Shown: positions 31,669-41,833 of the stretch, piece after piece
How positions within the stretch are numbered: position 1 is the stretch's first letter
How the letters are laid out: every line of letters starts with the position of its first letter
The notes under the pieces: model-generated
Told to the model about the DNA's origin: nothing
The model's database searches: none
Seen by the model: only the letters and a program-made list of their open reading frames with translations
Program-made: the position numbers and the translations under genes
Assembly (NCBI GenBank): GCA_949358305.1
Contig: CASHSZ010000026.1
Location: 1 to 42,643, forward strand
Length of the DNA stretch: 42,643 bases
Source of the DNA: Strigamia acuminata
Taxonomy: Eukaryota; Arthropoda; Chilopoda; Geophilomorpha; Linotaeniidae
Direction of reading: 5' to 3'

Positions 31669-32211
31669 CTAAAAAGCAAAAATGTGAAATTATTATATTT
31701 TTCTAAAAATGTAACTACATACTTTGTCTATTGTAAAATTTTACATAATTTAGAAATATTATTTTTAAACTTGTTTTTGTTTTTACTGAAAATGTGATTT
31801 TATTATTATTATTTTAGAACGCGGGAAGTTTGACGGGGAATGACAGAAAAGCGAAAAGCGCTAGTTAAACAGAAAATGCCACAACAGCTATTTTGAGGTT
31901 TTTAAATTTCGTTTTAATGGTTTTATTAAATACTTGAATTTGTAAATGATAAGATTAAGGTTTAATTATATTTAAAAAAAATTAATTGGCCACACAATAT
32001 GTCAGGATCGCATTATATAACTACAACACAAACAACTTTGAAAACCGTGATTGTACATTCGAAACAATTTTTATAATACTAGAAATACATTTATGACTTT
32101 GTATATTTTTTTTAAAATACATAATTAATATAACAATTAAGTTAAATTATAAATAAATAAAGCAAACAAGAAGTAATACGGACTAAACAATAACAATAAG
32201 AACAATAACTT
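31669..32211. other. AT-rich intergenic stretch
   Basis: No coding frame. It should hold the 5' flank of the minus-strand gene ending at 31029 and the 3' flank of the small gene at 32212. TTTTATT at about 32210 reads AATAAAA on the minus strand. Confidence 0.4.
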
Positions 32212-32427
32212 TTATTGATTAACTATGAATATTTTGTAATTGTTGTCACCCCTTGTTTTCATTGCTGACTCCATACAACATATTACAATGTAAAAAATAC
32301 AGGCATACAGGGCCAAGTTTATCTTTCGACCACATTTGTTTTTATTTGATGAAGAAACAGGAACAGGAATATCCTTCAATGTATTATTTTTAAATTCTCG
32401 CCACGTTAATTTTTGCTGCAAATTCAT
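32212..32427 (-). CDS. Small single-membrane-segment protein, 71 aa
   Basis: From ATG (MNLQQKLTWREFKN) the frame has a hydrophilic N-terminal half, a basic stretch (NKNKCGRK), one hydrophobic segment (INLALYACIFYIVICC, about residues 36-51) and a short tail. The stop is followed within two bases by AATAAA on the minus strand, which supports a transcript end here, although a functional site so close to the stop would be unusual. No homolog recognised. It could be a small membrane protein or the last exon of a larger one. Confidence 0.4.
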   Translation of the reverse strand: MNLQQKLTWREFKNNTLKDIPVPVSSSNKNKCGRKINLALYACIFYIVICCMESAMKTRGDNNYKIFIVNQ

Positions 32428-32735
32428 TAACGATGCCACAACTCAACTTATTCCTAATATTACTTTGTTTCAGGAAAACTAATAGTATACAATTTTGCTG
32501 ACCATCACTAAATTACTTCAATTTCAAGAAAACAAAATTTATAAGAACAGTTTTTGAAGATTATAAAACTAAAATATCTTTGGTAATAACGGATGGTATC
32601 AAAGATATTACTAACCCTCTAATTATATTTCAATATAAGTACAATTGGAATGTCCAATATGTGTTGATAGAAATGACGACACCTAATAAGGTACAAGAAG
32701 GAGGGGATTGCTAACTGCTAAGTTTGTGTTGTTGT

Positions 32736-32855
32736 TTAAATAAGTTGTAAAGGCACTGGCTTTTCTTCACAAATACACTGGCAAATAAGAATGATTATTT
32801 GTATACAGACACCCAGAATCATCAGACTCGAAAAAATAAACAAACTTAACTCCAT
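32736..32855 (-). CDS. Possible 39-aa membrane micropeptide
   Basis: A short frame starts in a good context (AGGAATGGAG) and encodes MELSLFIFSSLMIL, continuing as a hydrophobic segment to about residue 26. Then come CQCICEE and a Pro-containing tail, then TAA. It is upstream of, and on the same strand as, the 71-aa frame. Length and shape suit a small membrane peptide, but frames of this size also arise by chance in AT-rich DNA. Confidence 0.25.
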   Translation of the reverse strand: MELSLFIFSSLMILGVCIQIIILICQCICEEKPVPLQLI

Positions 32856-33239
32856 TCCTAGAAAATTATTAAATTCCACTACTGCTAGTACTTCAAGTTA
32901 ATAGAATATATATTAATACTTGCATTTTATTCAGAAATAATTGAGTTTATTAAATTTACTAAATTAATTAAAGAATAAAATTAATTATGAACTAGGAATT
33001 TGAATAACTAGGAATTTGAAATTTGAAATTTGAAATTTAGAAAAAAGTTTAAAATTTGAAAATTAGAAAAAAATGAAAATTAAAAATTAGAAAAAAAATG
33101 CAACTGAATAAATCGGAAATCGCTAAAAGCAATTCATGAAAAAAAAACTTGACAACGGAAGAGGAAAATGGACAGCGGACTGAGGAGAAATGGACAGTAG
33201 AGGGTACAGTTGGCACACTTGTCAAACAGCTAATTTTTG
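32856..33239. other. AT-rich DNA with short AAATTTG repeats
   Basis: Around 32998-33095 the words GAATTTG, AAATTTG and AAAATTAG recur in a loose 8-15-bp rhythm. No gene seen. Confidence 0.5.
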
Positions 33240-33575
33240 TCTCCTGGAATTAAAAGGCGCCGAGGCATGACTATTGGTTAATATAATCACACGTCTTTTT
33301 TTTTGCTGCATAGCCGTTGGTTAATTTATTTTATTTAATTCTAAATTCAAATATATTATTATTTGTTTCTTTTTTATTTTATTATTATTGTTTTTTGTTT
33401 TTAAAAAGAGAAACCAATTTAGATTTATTCTAAGCTTAGAATAAATAGATACAAAGTCAAGAAATGTGTTGAGTTATTAAAAGAAATAAGACAAAATGAA
33501 TATTTATCCACGAATTTTAAGTTGAACATGGGTTTGGATCAACTTTTGAGGAAATGCGGCGAATATAAAGATTGT
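33240..33575 (+). pseudogene. Truncated copy of the 40111 gene and its 5' flank
   Basis: The promoter-side repeat (TCCTGGAATT, GGCATGACTATTGGTTAAT) and the poly-AT tract match 39915-40110. The coding part follows: KVKKCVELLKEIRQ, then LNMGLDQLLRKCGEYKD. The start codon is ATA where 40111 has ATG. Similarity stops at about 33573 after EYKD. It lies just upstream of the Dicer-like gene. Confidence 0.7.
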
Positions 33576-33649
33576 AATTTTACAATTCGATCATTTTATT
33601 TTCATTTTTTGAATTCTAATTTCAATTATACTATCACTAAGCGGCCTGT

Positions 33650-33723
33650 AGCTATTAGCCAATAGGAGGAGTATCACATTTGAATTGATATAAATTTCAG
33701 CTACACTAATAAAATCAGCAGCC
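33650..33723 (+). promoter_or_regulatory. Possible promoter-proximal CCAAT box and 5' leader of the Dicer-like gene
   Basis: TTAGCCAATAGGAGG lies about 65 bp before the start codon. TAAATTTCAG just before the leader could alternatively be a splice acceptor, which would mean an upstream exon exists. An in-frame TAA at about 33700 limits the frame if no splice is used. Confidence 0.25.
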
Positions 33724-36657
33724 ATGAACACACATACAAGTAGTTTATTCACCGTTGAGATGGACGAAGCAGCTCCAGGAAACACACAACCATATATTTC
33801 AAAACGACGTCAATTATATAAAAAACTGGTACAGAATTTCGTAACTATAAAGATTTTATAGAATAACGATTTTACAGTTTTTCTATCATAAGCTTAGATG
33901 GTTATTTAAAATGTCAGAATTGATCAAATTAGACTAATGATTCCCGAAATATTTAAAATTTGTATGTTTTTTTTAGGTTGCTCCACCTTTACTAGATTGT
34001 CCATGCTCAAATACAAATTGCTCGATGTATCTAATTTGTGTAAAACCTTCGAAACAAACAAGAGAACGTATCGGAGGAACTATTCACGATACCGAAACGA
34101 GTTATCGACAATTTGCCATAATTACATCAGACCGATTGCCAAAGGTACTACTTGTACTACTACACTTGCACATATTTTTATTTTATATCTTAAACTTCTT
34201 GTTGGAACTTTACATTAGATTTCACCTTTTCCAATATTCACAAAAAATGGAAAACATTGGGTTGAATTAACCCAATTATTCGGAACGGTAGATAATGTAA
34301 TGTTTGAAGAGAGAGATTTAAGCCGGATTGCAGAATTTCATAGACGTTTTTTTTTCGACTTTTTGCAAATAAATTCATATCCAATAGACTTTCAGCCTTT
34401 GGGTTCAAATATGGCACTTTTTGTCCTTCCACTTATAAAGCTTATTGGTAAGTATAAAAAAATTTTCGCATTATTAAACTGTTTAACTGAAATGTGACTC
34501 TATCTGTTGACATTATGAAATTTATGAAACTTATAGATGGCACCGCGGATGAACCGCCTTTGTTTGATGTGGATTGGAAAACAATTAAAGATGTATGTGA
34601 TTACGCGTTTGATGGTTTACCCTCAGCAGAAGAAAGAAAGCAGTTTCAATGTGATGAAACAAAATTTGTGAACAGAGTGGTAGTTCCACTGTATTTAAGC
34701 GATAAAGTATTTTTCATCGTGGAACAAATTACGAAAACAATTTCTCCATCGCATCCATTTACAACCCAAGTGTATAAATCTTGCGGATTCAAATCATGCG
34801 CAGATTATTTCCAACAAAAGTACGGAGTGGCAATTCAAAACATGGATCAGCCATTACTAGCAGCCAAAATGATCACCAACAATGAACTAAATATGATCTC
34901 GAACAAGGTCAACCGAAAGGACGAGAAAAAAAATATGGCTATTGATGGTGAAACCATGAACACACACATATTCTTGGTGCCCGAACTATGCGGCGTTTTA
35001 CCGATTAGTGCATCTCACTTAAAACATGGAATGATGATACCCAGTATCATATACCGTCTGAACGATTTAATTTTAGCGGCTGTATTTTTGGGGAAAATGG
35101 CAGGGTATGTACTGTTGAAAGATCTAGATTCGGAAGATTTAACATACAAGAAATGGTCTGTAACGGAAAAGGGATACCGTGAGTTATCGGTTATGAATGA
35201 AAACAACTGGGAATTCGATTATAAAATCGAACACGGTTCTTTGTTAACTAATTATGAAAATCTTCCAGGACAACACGTGATTTTGAATGCACTAACCACG
35301 TGCGCAGCAAATGATTGCTTCGATTTGGGACGGCTAAAATTCTTAGGGAGCGCTTATCTGAGGTTTGTGGTAACAGTCCACCTCTTCAACAAGTTCCCAG
35401 CACTAGATGAGGGTAATTTGATCAGTAGAAGAGATGCATTGGTGTCGAGTTCACATCTCTATCAGATAGCTGAGAATAAAGGGTTAACTAATCTATTAAA
35501 ATGTGAGATATTTTCACCAGCTACTAACTGGTTACCACCGTGTTTCGTTATAAACATCAGCTCTGAGTTCAGGTTAATGCGTGCAGGACTGCCCTTCGAC
35601 TCTTGGAAATATTTTATCGGTTATGATTTGAAGAAAGGAAGATGTGATAAGATACGCTCTTTTGCGGCAAACAGTGGGAATGCAAAATATATCGGCCAAT
35701 GTGGTGACAAAATCGGTCATTTGGAAACAGGAGGAATTGTTATGAATTTGACCGAGTATCAGCTAATCGCTGATAAACACGCAGCCGACTGTGTTGAGGC
35801 GATTGTGGGAGCACACTTGTTGTATGCTGGATCAGAATCAGCCCAGTTTCTTCTCATTTTTCTCGGACTTGATATTCAGCCTGGCGAGACAAACACGAAT
35901 GTGATAAAGGTTGCTTTAACCAACCCAGAAAAATGTATACCTGATGAACTATTAATGGGATTGTCTAATTTTGAAAATGAAATTTGCTACGTGTTTCGAG
36001 ATAAATCCTTTCTCATTCAAGCAATAACTTATCCTTCACACTACAGTAATAAATTAGAAGTTGGTTGTTATAACAGACTCAAATTTCTCGGAAATGCAAT
36101 TTTAGGTAAGTGGAAAGTAAAATTTAAAGCTATTTTTTTTTAAATCTATAGATTGAACAACTATTTTTTTTTGAAAGATTATTTGATTACCTGGCATCTG
36201 TTTGCTGATACGCAGACATTTCCACCCCGGGAGCTAGCTGATATTAGATCAGGTTTAGTTAACAATACAACTTTTGCAAAATTAGCTGTGACAAATACTG
36301 CGTTTACAAAATTGGGAAAATTGGCCGCGGATGTGCACAATTATTATTCGAATACAAGAAATCCCATTTTGGTTAATATCAGAAGTAAATTTCTTGCATT
36401 AGCAGATGGAGATAATGTATGTAGTGGGGTGTGTTTTTAAACTTAGATTACGTTATCTGAATTCTGTTTATTTTATTTTTTTCTAGTTTTTAATCGAGAA
36501 AGAAGGTTGTTTCGATGTGGAGGAAGCTGAAATATTCAAAGTTTTGGGCAATATATTTGTATCTATAGCTGCGGCTATTTATTTGGACAGTGAGTCCAAC
36601 TTAGATTCTGTGTGGAAAGTCTATTTTAAAATTGTGAAACCAATTATTAGTTTGTAA
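33724..36657 (+). CDS. Helicase-less, noncatalytic Dicer-like protein (platform-PAZ-RNase IIIa-RNase IIIb)
   Basis: Six exons join in phase: 33724-33828, 33977-34144, 34219-34447, 34537-36105, 36178-36416 and 36487-36657, encoding about 826 aa. Order: a short N-terminus; platform (YLICVKPS, ISPFPIFTKNG); PAZ (VVVPLY to QKYGVAIQNMDQPLL); the Dicer signature LVPELCGVLPISAS with PSIIYRL; RNase IIIa (about 410-590); RNase IIIb (about 650-826). In Dicers each RNase III domain uses Glu/Asp in ERLExxGD and Asp/Glu in a later helix. Here RIIIa has GRLKFLGS (K435, S439) but keeps D585 and E588. RIIIb has NRLKFLGN (K683, N687) and GNIFVS (N792, V795). Helicase, DUF283 and the C-terminal dsRBD are absent. 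The start has a good context (GCAGCCATGA). It is probably unable to cut dsRNA, and may bind small-RNA ends or partner a real Dicer. Confidence 0.85.
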
Positions 36658-36905
36658 TTAATCATTTTACAGCCTGACCACTGCAAGAAAAAGCAGATTT
36701 TATTGGATTAAATGTATTGTGTAAATTAATTGTAAATTTAATATTTACAAGTTGTAAATTAAATTTACAAATTTTGTTAAAGATGAAATTTATCTTTAAA
36801 TTTAATTTTGTAAAGGACACTTTACAAAGTGTTATGAACATAAACTTTACAAAATTATTTTTTTTTTAATTAACCATTTAAATGCTTGTGAAATTAATTG
36901 TAAAA
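36658..36905. other. 3' flank of the Dicer-like gene, AT-rich with inverted words
   Basis: TTGTAAATTTAATATTTACAAG and TAAATTAAATTTACAAATTTT form overlapping palindromes (36725-36775). No canonical AATAAA is evident near the stop. No gene seen. Confidence 0.45.
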
Positions 36906-36907
36906 TA

Positions 36908-37272
36908 GAGAGTTTGCAGGATGCATTTTTCCCTTATTTTGCCCCACGACACATTATTTTAGTACTATATGGTTAAGCAAAAGACCTTTAGTGTATCGTT
37001 TTTAACACTAAAATAAAATATAGGGCAGCCAATTCGGTATTTTTCCAATATTTACGTCGCGGCCTTACAATTTAGATTAGCAGCGAACTCATTCCTGACA
37101 TTTTAATTTCATTGCTTCGATGTCATTGTTTTCTCTATCATTTGGTTTAAATTTGCAATAATAAATGTGCTTCATTGTTTTAAACCAGTAAATTACAAGA
37201 ATTGTCTCTAATGTTCAACGTAAGGATAATTTTAAAACATAAAAAATAAATTCACCCGGAGCGCAAACTCTC
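36908..37272. mobile_element. MITE with GAGAGTTTGC ends and TA target duplication
   Basis: GAGAGTTTGC at 36908 is the inverse of GCAAACTCTC ending at 37272, and TA flanks both sides (36906-36907, 37273-37274). At 365 bp it is noncoding. The TA duplication suggests mobilisation by a Tc1/mariner-like transposase. Confidence 0.6.
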
Positions 37273-37544
37273 TATTGATTATAAAAATCAACTTTTCATA
37301 AATAGATTTATTTTTTATCATTTACAAAACATCACGTTTGTAAATATTGAAATAAAGTTAAGATAAACCACACATTTCTTAAACAATGAAACCAATTTAC
37401 CTCATATTAAATAAAATACATAAATAATTAAATTAATGTAGAACACAAATTAGATCAGTCAGTTGCACGTGTCAACTGTTGAGAACTATCTGAAAGTTAG
37501 CCCTGGAAATTAAAAAGTAGATGTTTTTAATATTATTGTTCACA

Positions 37545-37653
37545 TTAATTCAAATTCGGTTCACTTATCTGATCGATACTCTGGTCCGTGATCAGATAGA
37601 CTAGCTCGTTCGGGTCAGAATTAAGCTCGAAGGTGTTATGATGAGTTTCGGGT
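37545..37653 (-). other. Possible terminal coding exon on the minus strand
   Basis: On the minus strand a good acceptor (TTTTATTCTTTCAG) precedes 36 open codons that read HHNTFELNSDPNELVYLITD and end with TAA. The acidic, balanced composition is unlike AT-rich noise. A related piece may be at about 38278-38370 minus (EDGYDAMEVIEKKEDYPLS, ending at a GTAAGA donor). The 51-bp putative exon between them (38151-38201, acceptor TTCTCTTCAACAG, donor GTGAGT) is closed in all three frames, so the parts do not join into one model. No family recognised. Confidence 0.3.
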
Positions 37654-37780
37654 CTGAAAGAATAAAATTGGATATTAATTGGTTGAGTTAAGTCAATACA
37701 TTTCGCTATTTTACACTAGCTATCTCATTTAAGGAGAAAAACATTCTTGCAGACTTGATCTCAGACTTAGAAAATTGGCG

Positions 37781-37939
37781 ATGAATTTGTCTCGATTAAA
37801 TTCGTATACTCGGGGCTGGTCGTTAGATACTGCCGAGTCGTGGAAAATAGTAAAAATCGAATATTTTACTGGTGAAACAGACGAATATGAAAATTTTTAC
37901 ATTAAATCCACCATTAAATCAATCCGAATTAATTATTAA
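37781..37939 (+). other. Small unassigned open frame, 52 codons
   Basis: Starts MNLSRLNSYTRGW and ends with TAA. It has mixed composition and no membrane segment. It may be chance. Noted because its codons are less AT-biased than the surroundings. Confidence 0.15.
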
Positions 37940-39399
37940 ATTAATTTAAATTACAAATTAGATTTTTAACACTTTACTTTTAACATGTTTTCATTTGACA
38001 GCTGATTAAATTAAATTTGAGTAAATTAAATTAAATTTATTTGATTTGATTTTATAATTTAATTTATTTTGAAAACTGAAACAAAACAAAAAAATCATCA
38101 CAATCTACAAAACATATTAAAATCTTTATGAGATTTAATGTAAAACTCACGACATTCATTAGGAACAACTTGGGCTCAGTTGCGACACAATAGCGTCAAA
38201 TCTGTTGAAGAGAAATTACTTAAATTATAATAAATTTCTAATAATCCAATTTAATAATTTCTTACGAATGGAACATGTAGGCGAGTATTCCTTATTAATT
38301 TCGGCCTTCCGAATTTGATACTTAGCGGATAATCTTCCTTTTTTTCGATCACTTCCATTGCATCATAACCATCTTCGAGTTGGCGACCGGTTCACACATG
38401 GAAACGAATAATGCTAAATATACACAGAAGATGACACTACTGTATTGCGTATTACAGGTCCAGCAGATATTCTAGAGTAGTAATGGCGTCTATTTGTTTA
38501 CAAAATGCCGCTTTGTGATTGGCTAAAATTCTGAGAAAACTAAACAACAAAAAAATCATCACACAAATATTAAACAAAAATAAACATTTCGTGTTTTTTG
38601 TAAATTTGGTAAATTTTTCTTTGTTTATTTTTTCTCATAATATCGGCTAATAACAGAACTGTCTGATGTAAACAACCGTAGCCATTATGGCTTCTCAGTA
38701 TCAACTGCTGGATTGTCATGCTTTGATTTCACTAAAAAAATGCTCTCAATTATTACACAGACGATAAGTTCCAATCGATTAATTTGATTTTATTTCTATT
38801 TGTTTTAGACATTTCAAAGATGGCGCTTCCGTCTTGCCATGTTTTGGCTCAATTTTACGTTTCCGGGAGCGAATTAACGTGACAGTTGTACCAAAGATCG
38901 GCCAACATGGATCTCGGTGCCCATTTCAACATCGCCTGTTGCTTCCTCCTCACCTATATATGCTCGTCCACGTGACGAATTTGATGCAGGATGACTTTAT
39001 TCACACTCGGGGTGACGCCAATATTTATTATAATCATGTTGATGTAATTAAAGAACGAATAAATGAAGGAATTGCTTTTATTTATAAAACGGTCAAGTGC
39101 AGCTCAAAGTTTAATTGGTGGTCTAATTTTCGCTTGGTGTTAAATAGTTTTTTGGGAGAGGTTTAATTCTCGTTTGGTGTTAAGTATACTGTATGTTCTA
39201 AACTTTTCGGTTATTTTGCTTGAAACATGTTCTTTATCTGAAAAAAAATGAATAGATATTTTAAGATATATTTAGATTTATTCCAACCCCCACTGTTGTA
39301 ATGGTGAAGAATATCATCGATCACACCGAACCTTTTGCATGGTCAGTTCACGGTCAGTGCCCACTGTTTCAAGCAGTAAAATTTTGAATTTATTTTTCG
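37940..39399. other. Mostly noncoding stretch with weak coding hints
   Basis: 37940-38140 is simple AT-rich DNA with repeated TTAAATTTGA-like words. 38401-38830 has short ATG-starting peptides of 11-26 codons without support. From 38834 one frame is open for about 110 codons and ends at 39166, but the neighbouring frame is also open over part of it and neither is recognisable. Confidence 0.3.
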
Positions 39400-39800
39400 T
39401 CTTTACCAATTTTGACGTTTATTCTAGTCGTTTTGGTTAATTTAGACCAATTCAGAGATCTATTTTACTCATTTTGGTTAATTTAGACCAATTCAGAGAT
39501 CTATTTTACTCATTTTGGTTAATTTAGATCAATAAAGACATTTATCTTACTCATTTTTGTTAATCTAGACATTTATTTTAGTCATTTTGGTTAATTTAGA
39601 CCAATTCAGACATTTATCTTACTCGTTTTTGTTAATTTAGAGATTTATTTCAGTCGTTTTGGTCATTTGAAACGTTGAATTCAGTCGTTTTGATCATTTG
39701 AGACATTGAATTCAGTCGTTTTGGTCATTTAAGACGTTGAATTCAGTCGTTTTTGTCAATTTAGACAATTGAGTTCAGTCGTTTTGGTTATTTTGATCAT
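39400..39800 (+). repeat. Degenerate minisatellite based on TTTTGGTYATTTAGACNNTT
   Basis: Units of about 30-48 bp carry YAGTCGTTTTGGTCATTTGA or TCATTTTGGTTAATTTAGAC followed by CAATTCAGA or ATTGAATT. Adjacent 48-bp units near 39426-39520 are near-identical; later units shorten to about 32 bp. Confidence 0.75.
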
Positions 39801-39908
39801 TGAATTCAGTGGTTCTAGTTTTGTTTGCAAAACTTTTTGTTACAAATTCAAAATTGATTATTTTATTTATAAAGTCAGAAGTGGAACAAACACTAACGTT
39901 GACGAAGA

Positions 39909-40110
39909 GAATTCCTGGAATTTAATGGCCCGAGGCACGACTATTGGTTAATTTAATCACGTCTTGCTGCGTAGCGATTAATTAACTTATTTTATTTAAT
40001 TCTAAATTCAAATATATTATTATTTTACTTTTTGTTTATTTTTTTATTTTATTTTATTTTTTTTTGTCTTTTAACGAGAAGAACCAAATTAGATTCATTC
40101 TCAGCTTAGA
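39909..40110 (+). repeat. Direct repeat upstream of the 209-aa gene (copy of its 3' flank)
   Basis: GAATTCCTGGAATTTAATGG, then CCCGAGGCACGACTATTGG and an AT-rich run, is repeated at 40831-41010 on the other side of the gene and, diverged, at 33240-33430. The layout resembles tandem gene copies with a short shared spacer. Confidence 0.75.
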
Positions 40111-40740
40111 ATGAATAGAGACAAGGTCAAGAAATGTGTTGAGTTTTTAAAAGAAAAAAGACAAAATGAAGATTTATCTACGGATTTCAAGTTGAACGTG
40201 GGTTTGGATCAACTTTTGAGGAAATGCCGCGAATATAAAGATTTTGACAAGATTATCCCTGTTCCGTATTATCTTCATAAAAGTGCCTTTGATGGTCAAT
40301 GTCGCGAGTACATTGTAAATTTCGACGAAAGGATTTGTGAAATAGAAGACGTGATGAAAGATGTTGCTCCAAAAATCCGAGCATTGGCAGCGGAAGTTAT
40401 AACCGACACGAATGCGTGCAAAGTAAGCATTATGATGCAATTGAAATATCGACATTCCAAAAAATTGTCGCATGCAAATTTTTGGTACCGGGCTGGGCCG
40501 TACGTAATGTTTACAGATGATGTTGACCACATTCTGGATTCGGCTGCGAGAGAACTGGCAATACAAAATGCCGAATATGAAGAAACTCACGACTACTTTT
40601 ATTTCGTATGTGTACAGACACTTAAAATTGATTTCGCTTTTTTTAAACCAAAAGGTGAATGGGGCAAAAATGTCATCTCGCGTCGGCGATCGCGTGGAAA
40701 GATACGCGATCATACACAGAAACAGGAAACATCACGTTGA
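40111..40740 (+). CDS. Unrecognised 209-aa protein of a local repeated family
   Basis: ATG at 40111 begins MNRDKVKKCVEFLKEKRQ, and the frame is open to TGA at 40738-40740. The middle (KVSIMMQLKYRHSKK, then FWYRAGPYVMFTDDVDHIL) and FVCVQTLKIDFAFFKPK resemble in layout the region that precedes family-B DNA polymerase in Polinton-like elements, but I cannot confirm this and no polymerase follows. In the neighbouring frame an open stretch continues to 40863 and ends EFLEFNGPRHDYWL, within the flanking direct repeat, so a frameshift or splice near 40655 (AAAAGGTGAAT) may hide a longer product. A broken copy lies at 33414-33573. It could be host or element-encoded. Confidence 0.45.
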   Translation: MNRDKVKKCVEFLKEKRQNEDLSTDFKLNVGLDQLLRKCREYKDFDKIIPVPYYLHKSAFDGQCREYIVNFDERICEIEDVMKDVAPKIRALAAEVITDTNACKVSIMMQLKYRHSKKLSHANFWYRAGPYVMFTDDVDHILDSAARELAIQNAEYEETHDYFYFVCVQTLKIDFAFFKPKGEWGKNVISRRRSRGKIRDHTQKQETSR

Positions 40741-40830
40741 TTTATTCCTGTACGGGAACAATTGCTACAGCCAGATAAGAAATATTAAACGTAACAACCA
40801 ATTCAAGAGCATTGTTGGTAGAGAATTCCT

Positions 40831-41010
40831 GGAATTTAATGGCCCGAGGCACGACTATTGGTTAATTTAATCACATATAACATTTTCTGCTGCCTAGCAA
40901 TTAATAATTTATTTTATTTAATTTTAAATTCAAATATATTATTATTATTATTTTACTTTTTGTTTATTTTTTTTGTTTTATTTTATTTTATTTTTGTCTT
41001 TAAAAGAGAG
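40831..41010 (+). repeat. Direct repeat downstream of the 209-aa gene
   Basis: Second copy of the 39909 repeat. After GAGAGGAACTAATTT, where another gene copy should begin, the sequence switches to the 41033 block. The next unit is therefore missing or replaced. Confidence 0.75.
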
Positions 41011-41032
41011 GAACTAATTTACTGGATTGGGG

Positions 41033-41700
41033 AGCATTTCTCATATGGCCGGAGCATGAGGCAAGCAAGGCCAAACCTGAAATAGAACTTATCCAACCAG
41101 GAAAACGCCCCAAAAAAAAGTAATAGATGAAAAAAAATGGCCAAACTACTCAGTTATTGTAAACTGGGCCTAAATCTACAAATACAGAGTAATTAAGGGG
41201 TAAAATTGAACTTTGCTGCAGTGCAAAGTTCACAAATACATAAAAAAACAGTTTGCATTTCATTTCTAAAGCTTAACATTGCTTAACCCTCGCAGCCCCA
41301 ACTTAAAAAAATTTCTTACTCACCCAACCCGGGTCATTTTTAACCCCTAGCCGAAAAAAATTTTCCCAAAATGAGGAGTGAAAATGATTTTATTCTCTGA
41401 GAATTTCATGTTTATGAAGAAATTTCAGCAATTCGGCATTTGTCAGAAGATAGCGATAAAAATAATTGACATTTTATTTTTTTCTCAAAAACTATTGGGA
41501 TTTTCATTCTGAAATTTCATGTATTTGCATTGAACATCATAACAAACAATAAAAAAAATAATAGATTTAAAAATTGCAAATAAAAATTTTCAAAAAAAAT
41601 TCCTTTGTTTACTCACTACCTTTGAATGCAATGAGAAAAAAAAATAAAAACACTTTTGGAGGTCAAAATTGACCCTAGGTTGGATTGGGGAGGGTTAAAG
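41033..41700 (+). repeat. Duplicated block, first copy
   Basis: From AGCATTTCTCATATGGCC the sequence is repeated at 42055 with an offset of 1022 (1021 after a one-base change in a poly-A run), almost without differences. It includes a whole piggyBac-type MITE. Nothing coding was recognised. It may be a tandem duplication, or long terminal direct repeats of an unseen element. Confidence 0.85.
41287..41694. mobile_element. piggyBac-type MITE with TTAA ends
   Basis: TTAA (41283-41286) then CCCTCGCAGCCCCAAC at the left; GTTGGATTGGGGAGGG then TTAA (41695-41698) at the right. The ends are inverted with mismatches and both start CCCT next to TTAA, as in piggyBac elements. A sub-terminal pair, GGGTCATTTTTAACCCCTAG and CTAGGGTCAATTTTGACC (reverse strand), extends the symmetry. 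Length 408 bp, noncoding. Confidence 0.75.
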
Positions 41701-41833
41701 CAATAAAAACTAAATAAATTGAACTTTAATAAAGAACAATAAAAGTTGCAATATTTAAAAAGCAAATAAATTCATTACACAAATTTGAAATACAAATTCT
41801 ACAATTGATTGACATGGCTGGTTTTTAAATCAT

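Noticed and set aside
33591-34218. Short plus and minus frames around the first exons of the Dicer-like gene
   Set aside because: They overlap exons 1-2 in other registers. Only the spliced register matches Dicer platform sequence.
40174-40713. Minus-strand frame of 179 codons
   Set aside because: It lies exactly opposite the 209-aa gene. The plus strand has the start shared with the pseudogene copy at 33414, and the minus frame has no recognisable motif.
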